DNA from: Eutrigla gurnardus
Lineage: Eukaryota; Chordata; Actinopteri; Perciformes; Triglidae
DNA length: 64,000 nt
Reading direction: 5' to 3'
Assembly: GCA_963514095.1 (NCBI GenBank)
Contig: OY741285.1
Span: forward strand, 8,867,116-8,931,115
Shown: positions 1 to 50,186 of the stretch, in pieces
Layout: each line of letters starts with the position of its first letter
Numbering within the stretch: position 1 is the first letter of the stretch
The notes under the pieces: model-generated
Databases searched by the model: none
What the model was told of the DNA's origin: nothing
Seen by the model: only the letters and a program-made list of their open reading frames with translations
Program-made: the position numbers and the translations under genes

Positions 1-99
1 GCAAAGCGAAGACGGAGGGCAGGCCAGCTGCTTTGCTTTGTTCTAAGAACCACTTTGATGTCAGCTGTGCATGAAACAGATTCATTTTTGTTGCACTTG

Positions 100-235
100 A
101 TTAGGCAGAATCAATTAGTGGTAGACTAATTAATCAATCGGCCAGTCGGTTAATTGGGCTGATTAATGGCATTTTGAGATGATCGGTATCGGCCAACGCC
201 TGCCCTCACAAGGCCAATAAACATTTTTTATTTTC
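100..235. repeat. Possible dispersed repeat fragment (ATCGGCC-rich)
   Basis: The stretch is built from repeated variants of attaatc, atcggcc and ggtatcggcc followed by ccaataaaca. Iterated ATCGG/CGATTAAT wording is familiar from interspersed teleost repeats. The family is not identified. Confidence 0.3.
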
Positions 236-2004
236 ACAGATTTTTCTGTGTTCAAGTGAATAATTCATAGGTGTTAAATAAATGTTCATTTAAGTTCAGC
301 AATTTTGTGTCTCATTTGTTATTATTGTAAAATTGTTGTTATCAACAGGACATACTGTAGACACTTGAAGAAGAAGTTAGATTTCATCCAAAAAAGGACA
401 AATTCACTTCCTCCCTGTGAAGATGTGTTCTATGACTTGTTAGGTGATTCCTAATTGTTATGGAAGTAGTACATTAGTTACTGATATGTCTACAGAGAGT
501 GTGTTGATAATATAGATAATATGGTGTTTGTTGCAAGTGTTTGAGCTGGTTTAAAACGAAAAGCTACAACACTGGTCTTCTAATTAGGAGGTTGGCACCA
601 GAGCATAGCTAATAACAAGTATCAAGTGGCCTTAGCTCAGTCTCGATTGGTTTAATGGTCCTACCAAAGCCAAGCTGGAATGTGGCTTATTTAGCCATTA
701 TGACACCTTAAAGGCGATTTGGGCTCAATGACACTTAATTATGCTTTATCTAGGACAGAACAACATAGAGGGTCCTATTTTACTTGAATATATTGACATG
801 AGAAGTTCTCAGTTTGGATAAATTGTATAGTTATGTTCACCATATGGATAATGCGCTAGGCATAAATGTTGAGTTTTTACGTTTTCCTGATGTGACACTT
901 GATCGTACTCCATCTTTTTTTCCTGGAGCTCTCAGCCACACTTTTTTTATCGGTGGGTGGAGTTTGCGCCGCTGTCATTTGGATGAATTTGTTGACGTGA
1001 GGAGACGTGATCTCATCCAGAGCACTTTTTTAACAGGATAGTTCATATTTGACCTTGGAAATAGTTGTTTGAAAAAACAATTGCAATTCACGGTCCAATT
1101 ACGAGCTTCTTCCAGAGCTTTATTAGTCTAAATCTGTAGTTTTCATGTCTCTATGAAAAATGTATGTGACACTTGGTTATACATAAAATAAACTGGTTTA
1201 GAAACATTTGGTGCAATCTATGTTTACTTGGCAAATACCAACACTCCCATTTAATATTTCATCCTGCTAAGTTCAAAGAGACGCCCCATAGTTCCTTTAA
1301 AATGTAAGCAATGGCAGTTTGCATAGTGCTGTTTGTAAGGACACGGTGTTATGGTCGTAGGCTACTGCACAGTTTAATTGGGTCACTGAGGGGAAGGTTT
1401 CGCACCATTTCCTGACTTCAACCAGGAAGCACAAGTTATCTTGTTGTATTACCAAAATGACTATCTAATACAAACATTGCTTTTTTTCTTTTAGCTAAAT
1501 AACCTCTTACTTACTTTGATCGATTTGAACACCCTGAAAATTGACTCGGTGGGTCACTTTTGGATAAGGTCACCCACGCTCCTGAAAAAGGGCCTCCAGT
1601 GGTCGATTTTCAGTTTCAGTGTAATAAAGCCGAATCAAAACACACAGGCCTTATTTGAGTTTTGTCAGACATTGTTTGCACATTGAACAGGCTTCGTAGA
1701 GGAGGATCGATTGAAATCTTGTATGCCAGTGTGTCCTGTGTCTTTGTGTTTAGAGCGTGCTCACTGATACAATCTCCCCCGTTGCTGCTGGGTTGTGATG
1801 GGCCAGTTGCCTCATAACCTAATATGGGGGTACACTCTGTGTTAGGGCAGAGATCTCTGAGGCTCTTTCCCCCTCACTCTTGTCTCTCCCTTTTCTATCT
1901 CGTTCCTTTCCATCTCCCTTCTCTGTCTCTCTTGCTCTCTCTCTCCCTCCTCCTTAGACTTGCTCTACTGATGTAGAGATCTCTCTCACTCCCTCTACTC
2001 CTCT

Positions 2005-2005
<1 letters not shown>

Positions 2006-2074
<69 letters not shown>
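2006..2074. repeat. (CT)n microsatellite
   Basis: A near-pure CT run of about 69 bp, preceded from about 1860 by a longer imperfect pyrimidine-rich tract. It lies just upstream of a TATA-like ttttataag (about 2099) and a consensus-like splice donor gtaagta at about 2182. Confidence 0.9.
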
Positions 2075-2079
<5 letters not shown>

Positions 2080-5000
2080 CTTTCGCTCAAGCCTCCAGTT
2101 TTATAAGTGTACACAGACTAAGCTGGAGCTTGGTGGTTTTTCTTCCTTTCTCTTCAATATACCCGCCATTTTCTGTGCTACAGTAAGTAAACCGCTCACC
2201 ATGAGTTCTTCTCGATGCACGTTGACTGAGAAAAGTCTTTTTCATTCAGTTGTGTGGCTGTTAGGATCATTGTTTTTGTCTGGTCAGTGTAACAGCAAGC
2301 AGTTGAGTTCATTGAGCCGAATGTGGCGCTCCAGGTTGAACACAGGGAAAGTGTTGCTAGTGTGTGCGATGCTGTCAGAAATACATATGAACTTATCTGA
2401 ACTTAACTTAAAATGCGTATGAATGTATGAAAAAAGCAAGTTGTGCAGAAAAGCCTTTTAGACTTTGATCCGGGGTCTTTCTGTGTCTTAATTAAACAAA
2501 TAAAATTATATTCGAGCAAGCATTCATGCAACAATAACTTTCTAATTTTTTACTTTATTTGTCTGCATGCAGAACCTGGATTATTGTTAATGTCCAGCAC
2601 TTTAGGAACCGAAAAACATTCATCAGGCTTATCTCTGGCTGTCTGACTGCCTGTGTGCCGTGTCATGTAGGAGAGTGTAGCGGCGGCTCGCTGTAGTATG
2701 ACATCATGAGAACTGTAAGTGGGGGGGAGTGGTGGAGTGGAGGGGTCCCACTGGGTGCTCTGGGTAATGGGTTCCAGGTTGTTTTGGCCCTCAAGATGAC
2801 CCCATTTTTCTCTCTCTCTCTCTCCCAGACTCTTTCTCCAACTCCTCTGTCATATTTCGTCTTCTGTTATACTTCCTCTGCTCTCCGCTGGCTTTTCCAT
2901 TCTGTTTCTTTCTCCTTCTGAAACTCCCTCTTGAATCATGTTTTGCCTCGTTTCCATCAGTCCTGGTAGTTATGATAACATATTACACATCAGCTTTATG
3001 ACTGAAGTTTTAGAGACCATGATTCTGCTAACCAGTACGAGACTCAACTTTCTCATTTAGTTTTAACCACAAAATAAAGTTATTAGTGCCTCAGCTGTGT
3101 GCATGACCTCCTATTCTCTTTGATGTCTCCATCTTATTGGCTGGGCTGCATGGAGTGTACGCAATGGCTGCAAGAATACCAAAAGTCTACCTACATTCTG
3201 TTTATTATGGTGAAATATTTCTGCATGAACCAGATGTACATCTGCCGTTAGGGGGGTGAAGTTCAACTCTCTAATAACAGCATGAAACCAATAGACTCAA
3301 ATTGCTTTACTTAATCAAGCTCTGTTTATTGTCCTCATTTTCTAAATCGCTGGGATGCAGCTGGTGAGCAACATGTTATCATAACTATAACTATGAACAT
3401 ATGGTAAGACCAAGGCTGAATATCGACAGAAATACCCATAAACTACCCGCCATGACTCTTTTTGTTGTAATTACATAATGATGCCTAACATCGATCTAAT
3501 ATTAATATTTAATCTCCTCCAAAGTGTACATTATCTATAATGATGACCTGGCATTTCACAAGTTTGACTAAGCACAAATTGTCAAAACCTTTCTCCTCCC
3601 TATTAACTCATACAAATTAGATTAGTTAGTCCTTTCCTGTAAATGTGTCTTTTCTGTTGCACTTTCTCTCTGTTCTCTGCTGTTTTTCCCCTGCTGGGTC
3701 TAAACGATGTTGGTGGACAGTAAATAACTGCAGCTATAACTGATAATCAATGCTTTAATGCTTGTGTTTATGACTATGTAATGCTGCTTATCGCTTGCTG
3801 TTTTGTGTTCAAGGTTAATATTTGTATTTGACTTTCGTATAAATTGCATGCGGTTGGTTTTCCCCCAGTGCTCTTGACTTCTGTGTGACACGCACACAAG
3901 AGTACACACACAGTAATGCCCAAAGCTTGTTAAAGGTGTGAGGCAGTGCTCAGGAGGTGGGCCTCAGCTCTTGGATCTTTGGTGAAACAGCTCCTTGTGA
4001 AATTCAACAGGGGATTATGATTCAAGTCACCTTTGGCCTCGCTCTCATTTTCCTCTGCTGTGCTCCGCTGTGTTTTTTTCCTCCTCATATCCTTTCCTCA
4101 TCCTTTAGTTTTCACCTGATTCTCCACTCCATCTCCTGCTCTGTGTTAAACCTGCCTTCCTGTTTTGACAAACCTCTTTAACAAGTCATTTTTAGAGTAG
4201 TTCTAGGATCTATATTAATAAATCAAAGAAAGGGCCTAATCCTAGGAAGTAGCTGGATTAAATGTATTGTTCCAGACAGGCCATCATGTTATTGATACTG
4301 TGCATTTACTCGTCTTTTAGTCAAATGCTTGTGGAAGTCTTTAACCTGATTACATAACTGGGGCTCAGAGCCAGCCGGTCATAATTGGTATTATGAGCAA
4401 AGATAAATGACTGAATAATTCAAATGAAATTAAAGCTTTGAATTATGTGTGTGTGTAATATCTAATTGTAACTTAGATATATTATATTATTTTAAATGCT
4501 TTTTAATATGTGTATTGATTTAGCCCACTTTTTTCATGTAACACAGCCAAAGCAAATGTCTAGTGAATGTGTTCTAGCTATTGAAATTGAAGGGAGAAGC
4601 CTTTCTGAAAAACATTTGGGGGTTCCCAAACGCCCACACACTTTCAACAGCCTCATCATATATACAGAGCAGTACTGCATGCGTCTAACCCCACCATAAT
4701 TCACCAGCTGATCTCTGGGTCACGCTAGAGGGGATTTCTCTCAACGCTTATTCTGTAAAACAACAAACTTTCTTATTAATCTGATAACCAAAAGTAGAAA
4801 TAATTTCTTTCTTGTTTTCTTTCTTGGATTTAGCCGTCAGTCCAGTACAAACACCTCTTGTCTCCAGTTGCATCTTTTTAACATGGTTGATAATGCTGAA
4901 GCTGCCACCAAAACACAGTGTTTCGTAACCTTGGGACCAAGATAATATATCGAGTATGAGGTCATGCATTGTAGCGTTGATGTGTGTGGTGTGGTTCATC

Positions 5001-8000
5001 TCCAAATGTGCTGTGCGTGGTTGTTTGTGTCGATGCATTGCTGCCAATGCATTTTTCTTATTGGCTTGGTTTGGAATTTCTCATAAATAACTTAGATTTC
5101 AGTTGGATTATGACCTTTTTTAATATGTTTTCATGGGGGAGAGTTGTTCAAGTACGTCTTGTGTGTATTTTCTCCCATCGTATGCGCTCTTCTGTCTCAT
5201 TTAAAGCAGATACTCAGACATTCGGCTCCTCTAGACTAAGCAACATTTACTCAAGTGCATGGACCACCTACACACACGCATACAATATATTCACATACAC
5301 TCGGATAGAACTCTTCAAAGGCACATAAATACATAGAGCATACAGTAAAATACATGCATAAAAGTCTACGTAAACAGCCTGTTCGCGTACACGCATAAGA
5401 AAAACATACATGTATGCATAAATCTACATATACGCACCTACACACAACTTTTTCTGCCCGTGAGTTTGTTCACAGAAATGAGCGCAGCACTCAGTCAGTG
5501 GTGAGACAGTCCAGGCTCGGTCTGGGGGAAAGCAAACATTACCTTGTGGAGACAGAAACGGCAGAAAAGGTCAGAGCAGAACAGGACAGTGCAGCAAGTT
5601 TCTTGGTGATGCAAAGCAGGATTAGGAGTCTGGGAAACAACAAAACACACACACACACACACACACATGCACGTATGAAATTTCACATATCCAACCTGAG
5701 AGGGGGGATCTGTGTCTGGTTTATGGCTTTTGATTTGGTTGTCCAGGATGGGTTGGGTTAGAGTGTCTGGGAGCTGAGATACCAAAGCTGCTGAACATAC
5801 CTGGCTCCTCACCGAGTTTTCAAATAGACTAGGTGCAGTCGATTCAAACGCTCTTGTCGCGTTAGGTGGGCAGTGTTCACGTGTTCTTCATTTCCCCCAG
5901 ACAGCTCTGTGGGCTCCCTTTTCACGGCATTAAAGCAAACACACAATCCATGAAGGATTTTAGGAATATGGGGCTCTTTCTCAAACCTAAGCCTTCCAGT
6001 GTATTTAAGTACTTCAAGAATGAAGCAGTGGAGAGATTCAGCTGATTTTTATAGAGCTCACAGTGCTCTGACAAAATCATATTTAAGGCAGAAACACTGA
6101 GTTGCAACCTTGATATTAATATGCTGTATTGAAATAAGTTAGCTCTTATTTTGCTTTCTAAGGCTGTGTTGTCCCATTTTCTCCTTTATGTTTCTCAACT
6201 CTGTGTGTACATTTTAATAAAACAGAAATGTGATCAAAAAAGAGTTGATGGCAACAAGGCATATAGGATGATATGAATATTTGATGTAAAACATACTCAA
6301 ACAACTTCACCTTACATTTTGTTAAAGGTGCTAAATTTGAAATTCAGAGCATTAATACATCAGCTATGTAACTACGTAGAGGAGTAATGTCACTTGTGAG
6401 GATATTCATGATTATCCTGATAATGGAAGTTCACCTCAATCAAATTATTGTGAGTTTTTTTTTGTCTTTATCACAATCCGTGATAAAATCCAATCGTCCC
6501 ATCTCTAATAACGGCCTGATTTAGGGAATTTGCTCCCTGATGTTATTTGGAGTTTTTATGAAAATTCATTGACTTTGAAAGCATACCTCACCTTCAAGTG
6601 GTCTTGCTGTAAAAAAAAAAAACGTTCTGCTACCGTTTTTGGCTGCTATTGTGAAAGTGAGTGGGATTTCATAAGATGAGGAAATGAAAAATGCTACCAA
6701 ATCCTGCTTATTTCATCCTGTTTTATATGCTCCGTTGCATCAATCTCCAGGTGATTTTATGTTCATGGGCCATGAAATGAGGTCCATTTGTACAAGGAGT
6801 TTTCTTCAACCCATAGCGCTTAAATCTTGTCTCCTCTTGCAAATTAAGTTCCCCCAAGTATTATAAATTCACTTTTTAAAACCAAAATACACTGTCAAAT
6901 GTCAAGTCAAGTTGCGCAGTGAAGCGACCTCAGCTCTGAGTCCACAGACCAGAATAACAGAGTTCTCTTTACGCTGACCCCCCCACGCTGACCTCGGCTA
7001 ACCTCGACCCACCATGATGCTTCTAAAAGTAGAATTCAGTCAAAACGATTTATTTCTATTCCTTGAATGTCAGCTTCATGGGAGAGTATGTCGGAGGGGG
7101 GGTGGCATGGTACTAATGCAGAGATTTCCTTAATCCCACGTGGCTGCGTGTTTGCGTTTATTTGCGTAATATCATTAGCGGATTTGTGTGTTTTTGTGTG
7201 CATGCACGATTTAGCGGAAGGGACATTGTGCTGTACGGACACACACTCACGTTACATGGCAGCATTTCACAGACAACGAGGCTACATTGTGTTGGGGGTC
7301 TCTGCCTCTGAGTATTGGACGATATTCAAAGTAATTGAAGAGGAGTGTATGTGACTGAGTCGGTGTCAGTGTGGGGGTATGTGTGCGTGCGTGGCAGGCC
7401 GGCGACTTCAAAGTGAAGAAGTCGAGGTGTGGGTGATTGCATTTCAGGGAGACTGATTCGCCCTCTCCAGTGTCCTGCATGCTCAGTCTTTCTGTGTGTG
7501 TCTGGTATGATATACATAAAGGCACGGGCATGAGTCAGAGTGTGTTTGCATGTCTGGAGTTTAGCATGCGTATGTATGTGTGTGCATTCTAGTTTAAAGT
7601 TCACTAGATCTGTGTGATGCCCCACAGTGCCTCCTGCTAATCCGTTCCCAGAATGGCTGTTGCCAGGCAGAGAAATTACCTAATGGGGCGCTAATGGGGA
7701 AACTCATTCACAACTGTAAGTTACGTGGACAGATTGTCAGTAATATGAAAGGCATAGCTTGTATGAAGAGTGGTAATGTACTTTGGATCCAGCATCACAG
7801 GTTTGATCCCCGTCCTCGAGAAAGAAAAACTCAGTCAAAATTGAGATTTTAGTTACTTACTACAAAAATCAGTTTAGATTTACAAGTTTTCGTAGTTTAT
7901 ACTAAACACTAACACTAATAATAAATGTATCTATTTATTTAACACATACTCTGAAGGTGAAAATAAATCCCTTTTGCATGTACATAATACTATATTTGGA

Positions 8001-8096
8001 GGAAGAGGATGGATGTTTCTTTTAAGTAACTTATTGTAAGTGGAGTACAGCTGCCTATAAGTTACCTTCACTAAGCTTAAGCCATTAGCATTTCCT

Positions 8097-8098
<2 letters not shown>

Positions 8099-8169
<71 letters not shown>
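8099..8169. repeat. (AC)n microsatellite
   Basis: A pure AC dinucleotide run of about 70 bp in non-coding DNA. Confidence 0.95.
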
Positions 8170-8171
<2 letters not shown>

Positions 8172-8887
8172 GTAACAGGAGATAGAGAGCTGTATTAATG
8201 GCAGTTGACTCATATGGCTACGGTTCTGCTAACTGGCTAAATAGCAAGATCAGTAATACCGTAACTTACTGGAAAGAAGAACATGGACTTTTGGATGACC
8301 TTTACTTATGTAATTGAGGTGAAATGCAATTATTGCCTCCATGCCTGATGTGACTGTAGCTACATTAAGCAAAAGTCCTTCTGCCCATTGCCTGCAATAC
8401 AGTGATATATTTTTTTTACACCGAGATTAAAAAAGCACATGTGGAAATAGACAATTCGGTTGATTTATTAAATTATTTCCCTTTTAATGGATGTTAAAAA
8501 CCAGTTAATAGTTTACTCCCTCACTCCTCCACGCCATATTTCACTCTTTCACATTCCCTTGTGCCTTTAAATTTAATTCTTGTTATTTATGGATTCACTT
8601 GTCTTGGGACGTCTGTGAAACCTGAGAAGAGAAACGTTTTTTTTTCTTCTCCCATAAACAGTCTGAAACATCTCCCCCTGTTTGGGAAGTACTTTTGAGC
8701 AGGAATGTTTTCAGCATGCATGTATACACATACTACTGTGCTTCTGGAGGAAAGTGTACGTCCGTGTGTTGGTGTGGTTTTTTGAAGATGAGTTTGTTTG
8801 TTTGCGTGGTATGTGTGTGAAGACAGCTGCTTTGTGTCCATCAAAAGCAGCACCACATTCCCTGCAGTGTCCTTTGAAGTCGGGCTG

Positions 8888-8891
<4 letters not shown>

Positions 8892-8951
<60 letters not shown>

Positions 8952-8956
8952 ACACA
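8892..8956. repeat. (CA)n microsatellite
   Basis: A CA run of about 60 bp, with one interruption (ccc) near its 3' end. Confidence 0.93.
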
Positions 8957-10033
8957 TTGTTGTTTTTTCTGTTGAATTAGCATTTGTGTAGAGGAGTGTA
9001 TATCCTTTTAAAACATTCAAACTAATTTAACGGGGTAAAGTTAAGTGATTGACTAAACATAAAACAGAACTCACCCGTTTTAAATTATGTTTTTTTTAAA
9101 TTATGTTACATTTTAAGTAGTTTGTAAATTCTCTAACGAAGCCCAGAGATTTACAACAAATTCACAAAGTGAGTTGTACTTTTCTTGCCTGAAAGAGTTA
9201 CTAAGTCTTTGATTCATCGTTCTGTTTGTTCCTCAAATGCCTTCATGCTGTTGTTGACAGCAGTAATAAATATGGGAACATTCGGTGCTTGTCATTCATT
9301 GTCACAGTGATTCCCATTTAAAATGAATGAAAACTGCAGTAGAATAATCTTTTAAATGTAATATCTTTGACAGCTCTATTGAACCTCGATTTAAACAGTG
9401 GTCATCTTTGGTTGCCTTAAAGTAAGTCAGCTTGGAGATGAGCAGACTTATGTTACTGAAGTCACTCATAAAAATATTGTGTTGTCAGGTGAAGTGTTTA
9501 TTGGTGGGTTTAAACACAAGGACAAAATCCATCTTTGCTGTTGTTAAGCCACTCATTGATATTTCTGTCGCTTTGATACTCAGTACCGAACTATTTCAAG
9601 CAATGTGAAATGGTAGAAATTAATCTACCCATAAGTCTTTTGGGTTTTATTTGTTTATAAGTAATGTGAAAAACAGCCTTAATAAACTGAAAACCTGCCA
9701 TCTAAACATGGTGTCATTAACAAAGGCATGAGAACTATGTACAAGCCAGGCCAAGCCTGCTTTTCTTTTGCTTTTAACTCTGTTTCACATGTGGAAAAAT
9801 ACACTGTACAATGTAGTAGACTTTATGTCTGTTCAGTGGATGCACGGTCTCTAGATGCTGATAAAAAAAATGGGGTCTTTGACCAGAAATGTGAGTCATT
9901 GAATGTTCTGGATAAGGAAAGAGAGAGAGAGAGAAAAAAATCAGAGACGCTATTTGTGTAAATGTGTTCAATCATAGATTATTTAATAGTAATGTTGTCT
10001 TTAAGTTATGAGCCTGTTGCTGGACTGCATGTC

Positions 10034-10065
<32 letters not shown>

Positions 10066-10230
10066 CCTTCTTCTCCTTTCTCTCCTTCGCCCTCACGCTG
10101 GCTCTCTCACTCTCTATGCGTGCAGGCTGGTATGTCTCCTTTCCCCCGGGATGGCCCAGATCTGACAACAGCTAGGCCTACACCCCATGCAGGAAACCCA
10201 TCCCATTCAGACAAGTAGTGGGCCTTGTAC

Positions 10231-10363
<133 letters not shown>

Positions 10364-11336
10364 ATGTTATGCCACCCTGCCACCAGCACTTAATACAAAC
10401 AGGACATATTTTAAAGTGTGACCACAGATTCACCTAATTCTGAGATCCTGTCAGGGGTTGGACTTCACCCACTATAATGAAGCAGTGCTTATTAACAATT
10501 ACACCCATATTTTCCCTTGCATTCGTCCCCCCACACTTTGTGACCAGCATTGATTTTGTCCAATTTTGTAATATCCACTCCTGCTCAAGGCATAAGTGCC
10601 CACTTAGAGCGCCACAAAATGTTGCCGTAATGGCTTTTCTCTCAAATTTGTGCCAGAACAGCTTGTCTGCAGGTTCACTCAAGGACAAAGTACAAGTCCA
10701 TCGCTTTTAGATAAGTGCTTCCTTTTTTTTGTGGGATGGATTTTGTCCCGAGGAGGGTGAACTGAAGTAGGAGGCTTTTCTTTAAGGTCAAAATGTTTGC
10801 TCGGTTAAAACTCCTCAGTGGCGTCTCTTCTTTCTCTCTTGCCTCCCATGTTCTTTTTCCTGCATCTCCCCACTATTCTCCGTCTCTCTATGCCTACCTC
10901 CGTATGTGTCTGTCTCACTCTGATGCTTCCTGTCTGGATCTTCACCCCCCCTATTCTTTTCTACCCGTTATGTTCCTCGGTGGTGTTTCTCTCTATTAAT
11001 TCGTTCTTTTCACGCTTTGATTTCTGTTCCGCCGAGGGGAAATTGCTTCCGGTAATGACCACAGCAGAGGAGCTAATGACAATAACCACTGATTCAGTCT
11101 GAAAGGTGAAAAACAACATCGGATGTGGCGAATTTTCCCGGAAAGCTTTTGAATCACTGTGCTTCTTCAGTTTGTTTGAATCACTCTTTCATCTCCGTTA
11201 TTCTGCTGATGCATACTTTCTAAGGTCGATAAAGCAGGATCGGTGTTATCACTTATCACTTGAAATGTGGACAATTTGAGTGAATCATTTTCATTCAAAG
11301 AAAGTAAGTAATTGACCCCCTTTGGTGCCTCAACAG

Positions 11337-47074
<35,738 letters not shown>

Positions 47075-47590
47075 AGTTCAAAGACAGAGACTCGGGTTGA
47101 CTACTTCTGAACTTGGAGGATTGTCCTTTCCAAGATAAAAGCGAGGCTTTTCAGTGAGGGTCCTCTACGCTCCTCTCGAAGTCCTGAAGGAGTCTGATCC
47201 TGGCTTGGTGATGGTCGTTTGGGGGGGCGGTAGCACTGGCTATTGGCGGTTTATTGGTTGCAGCGTGACTCCGCAGTGACTTCAGAGTACCAGAGGCAGC
47301 TGCTGTTGAAGTCATCGGGTATGTGATCAGGGACACAGTATTCCTTCTCTTAAAAGGAGCACTTTCCTGAGTCGCATTCAAAGGATGAAGAGGTATGGGT
47401 GGCAGTTTTTTTACCCCCCCAAAATGACACCAGATTATAAAGGAAATGGCCTTTGGACTGAATACTTATTTATTGAGTTTATTGTCTCCGAACACAGACA
47501 ACCATTTGCTATTGGATGACTATATTATGTATTTGGTTCCAAGTCATTTTATAAACTATTCCCTATAGTTTTTTTTTCTGGTATCAGACA

Positions 47591-47596
47591 AATAAA
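47591..47596 (+). promoter_or_regulatory. Proximal polyadenylation signal
   Basis: A consensus AATAAA about 520 bp after the terminal-exon stop codon. The downstream sequence is only modestly GT-rich. Confidence 0.4.
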
Positions 47597-49978
47597 GCAC
47601 AGAGCAGACGGGTGGAGATCTGCTTGTGAAGACGGAGGGAGAGATGTACGAGGGCTGAGGAGGTGAAACGGGATTCTCTCTTTCTCAGGTATGGGCTCTT
47701 TCTGACGAGGGCATCGTGAAGGACGCTGACAAGCTGGCTTGTTTGCTTCTTTTCTTACTGTTCCAGTTTCACAGTACTGTACGGGCACATTTTGAGCATC
47801 GCTCACAGGAACTAAGTGTGAGTCAAATAATCAGAGATTCTGGCGATTCCTTGGAGACTACTGTCACTGATGTGACTGTACGTGAACAGCATTTTAAGGC
47901 AGTGTAGCGGTCCAATATTAACTTGCGCAGGGGCTTCTTATCGCTGTGTTTAGAGAGTTGCCCTTCTATGTTGCCTTAAAATGTTGCAACACTGACTTTA
48001 ACGCTGGTTTCACAAACTATTTGACTTCTGTCATCATTGTCCACTAAATATTACGTCAACAGGTCAAACAAATAGGTAAATTGATTTTTGATTTCAAATA
48101 AAAAAAATATGTTTTGTCATTTCCATTAAGGAATGCTATTTGTTACTGAGGTGGTGTTTGAAATTGTACCGAAACTTTTTCAATAGATAAACACCAGTGG
48201 CCATACAAGACATTTTACCAAAAAAATGGAAGTATTTTTAATTGAGTACAAGACAAATTGATAAAATAACTAATTAAGATCAGGTCATTTTATTCCAGTG
48301 GTAATGCTAATAATAAAACAACTCCATGTTACAAGGGCTTCAAAAATAGCTAACATCCTTCATTTGAATGGAACAATGATGATTTTAGCACTAAGGTCCT
48401 TTGGAGAGACTCAGCAACGTCTTTTTCAAACAGCATTTTGCACATTTTGTTTTTCCTTTTGTTGTCGTCGTCAGTGTTTTTCTGTTACTGTCGATCTGTT
48501 AAATGTCAGAGACTTGATTGCTATGAGATGGTCAGAATTTTTTCATCATATTTATTACTTTTAATTTTGACCCAGTTGCAAATTTAGTTGTGAGGAAAGC
48601 ACAAGATACATGTTTTGATCGTTTTTATAACTCTGTCTAATGAGCATGTAGTTCGAGCCCAAATGGGAAATTCCCCACACAAAAATATTAACAGAACTAA
48701 TTGCTTTTTGAGTTTATTGGCCTATAAGTATGCTCCTTTGAATGCAGTATATCTATACTAGTATTGATTTATTGTCAATTCTAATTGTAGGATTTTCTTT
48801 ATTTCAACTTATTGCTCATGTCTTTCTGAATTTACTTAAACTGTTTTATTAAAACAGTGTGGGATGTAAATTAAATTAAACTGCATTTACCCATTTTAAA
48901 CACACATTCAAAACTTAATTTGAAAGAAGCTTTTAAAAACCTGCAAACATTCTTGTTAACAAGTATAGTTAAGTGGTCAGTCTCCACAGAATTAATGTGT
49001 TTGTCCTTTCCCTGGCTTTTTTGTCTTTAAGTGCTCAATACCAAGTAACAATGTTTGATTTTTAGTGCAATAGTGAAGTGAAGTGTCATTTCAACCCATT
49101 ATGTTTCGGATCCACTCCTGGTTTTAAACTCTTGCTGGTGGTAAGACAGGGGAAAGCTCCTTTAGGATAATTATATTTAAGTTAGCTAAGATAGCTCTCC
49201 GAGAAACCACAACTCTAATCTGATCATTACATAAAACTACTAAGTGATATCAGCCGATAAAACTACGTGAAATCCACTCTGACTTTAAACAGAAAGGGAC
49301 ATTTTCTGTTTTGTAAATCTATAAACGGTGAGGCAGAACTGTGTTTTCCTTCTTTCTAACCTGTAGACCTCATTTATGAATGTAACATTTCTTAACCTGT
49401 TGAACCGTACACAAGTGTGTTTAGATGTTATTTATTTTAATGTGAAGCCCTGGTTGGCAATTCTCTTTTGTTGTTGTTGTTTATGTATAGTTTTCTGTAA
49501 GTAGTTTTAAGTGTTTTTTATTTATTTCAATATGTGAGAGGATAAACTCTCCACTGCCCTAACTTTACTCAAACTTATTTAGAGACGTAACGATGTATTT
49601 TACTTTGTGTGTAAAATATTCAGTATAGTATTCATACTGTATGTCTGGCATGTTACTGCAGTACACACAGCATATTTTAATGCCTGTTATTTTTGTGAGT
49701 TTTCAGAAATGGCAAGCTGGCAGTTTTAAACTGTCCAATTATTTGTTGTTGTTTTTTTAAGATTTTGCTGTATTTGTTATATCCGCTGAATGTGTCATTT
49801 CTTTACAGACTGTGTGTTGTATTTCATCTTTAGCACACTGTTGCTGCCATACGATGTGCAGAATACCCTTAAACATCCACTATCCGTGTTATGATGTGGC
49901 TGTCAAGTGAACATTTCTCTATTTACTTGAATTTTTAAATGGACGAGAATTGGTGGCTTTGTCATATACCAGGATCAC

Positions 49979-49990
49979 AATAAAAATAAA
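49979..49990 (+). promoter_or_regulatory. Distal double polyadenylation signal
   Basis: Two back-to-back AATAAA hexamers (49979-49984 and 49985-49990), followed about 12 nt later by attgtgtgtgtatgtttgag. A GT-rich downstream element at that spacing is typical of a strong cleavage site near 50005. Confidence 0.6.
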
Positions 49991-50119
49991 AACACTCAAT
50001 ATTGTGTGTGTATGTTTGAGCTCAACTCGTACAGTGATTGTCTTCATATCATGTTCCTCGTAATACACATTAGTTAATAGATAAGTCCCTCATGAGTACT
50101 TGTAAGATGCTTATTAAGA

Positions 50120-50180
50120 GATACTATACTATATCCTTTTTTTTAAATTATATTTTACAACATACTATATATACTGTAAC
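50120..50180. repeat. Degenerate satellite-like edge sequence
   Basis: The words gagatactatactatatcc, a long T run, and ttttacaacatactatatatactg echo the monomer parts tactatacta, T-run and tttttacgacatacta. This suggests diverged copies at the edge of the array. Confidence 0.4.
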
Positions 50181-50186
50181 TTTTCA

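Larger units (their letters stand above)
47075..50005 (+). other. plce1: Inferred long plce1 3' UTR
   Basis: About 2.9 kb of AT-rich DNA with no supported ORF, rich in TTTTAA and ATTT words, ending at a double AATAAA followed by a GT-rich element. This looks like a vertebrate 3' UTR. A proximal AATAAA at 47591-47596 may give a shorter UTR. Confidence 0.55.

Noticed and set aside
2201..2422. 73-codon frame with a good start context and a hydrophobic segment
   Set aside because: No splice donor in a phase that clearly joins plce1, no recognised family, and a length expected by chance.
5251..5812. Several overlapping 60-115 codon frames on both strands
   Set aside because: CA-rich low-complexity DNA keeps them open. 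No domain, start or splice support.
6440..6510. Possible dispersed repeat end (aatcgtcccatctcta)
   Set aside because: Only a short terminal phrase looks repeat-like; not enough to call a family or boundaries.
7740..7815. Possible tRNA-derived SINE (caggtttgatccccg resembles a B box)
   Set aside because: The A-box half is too diverged and no tail or flanking duplication is visible.
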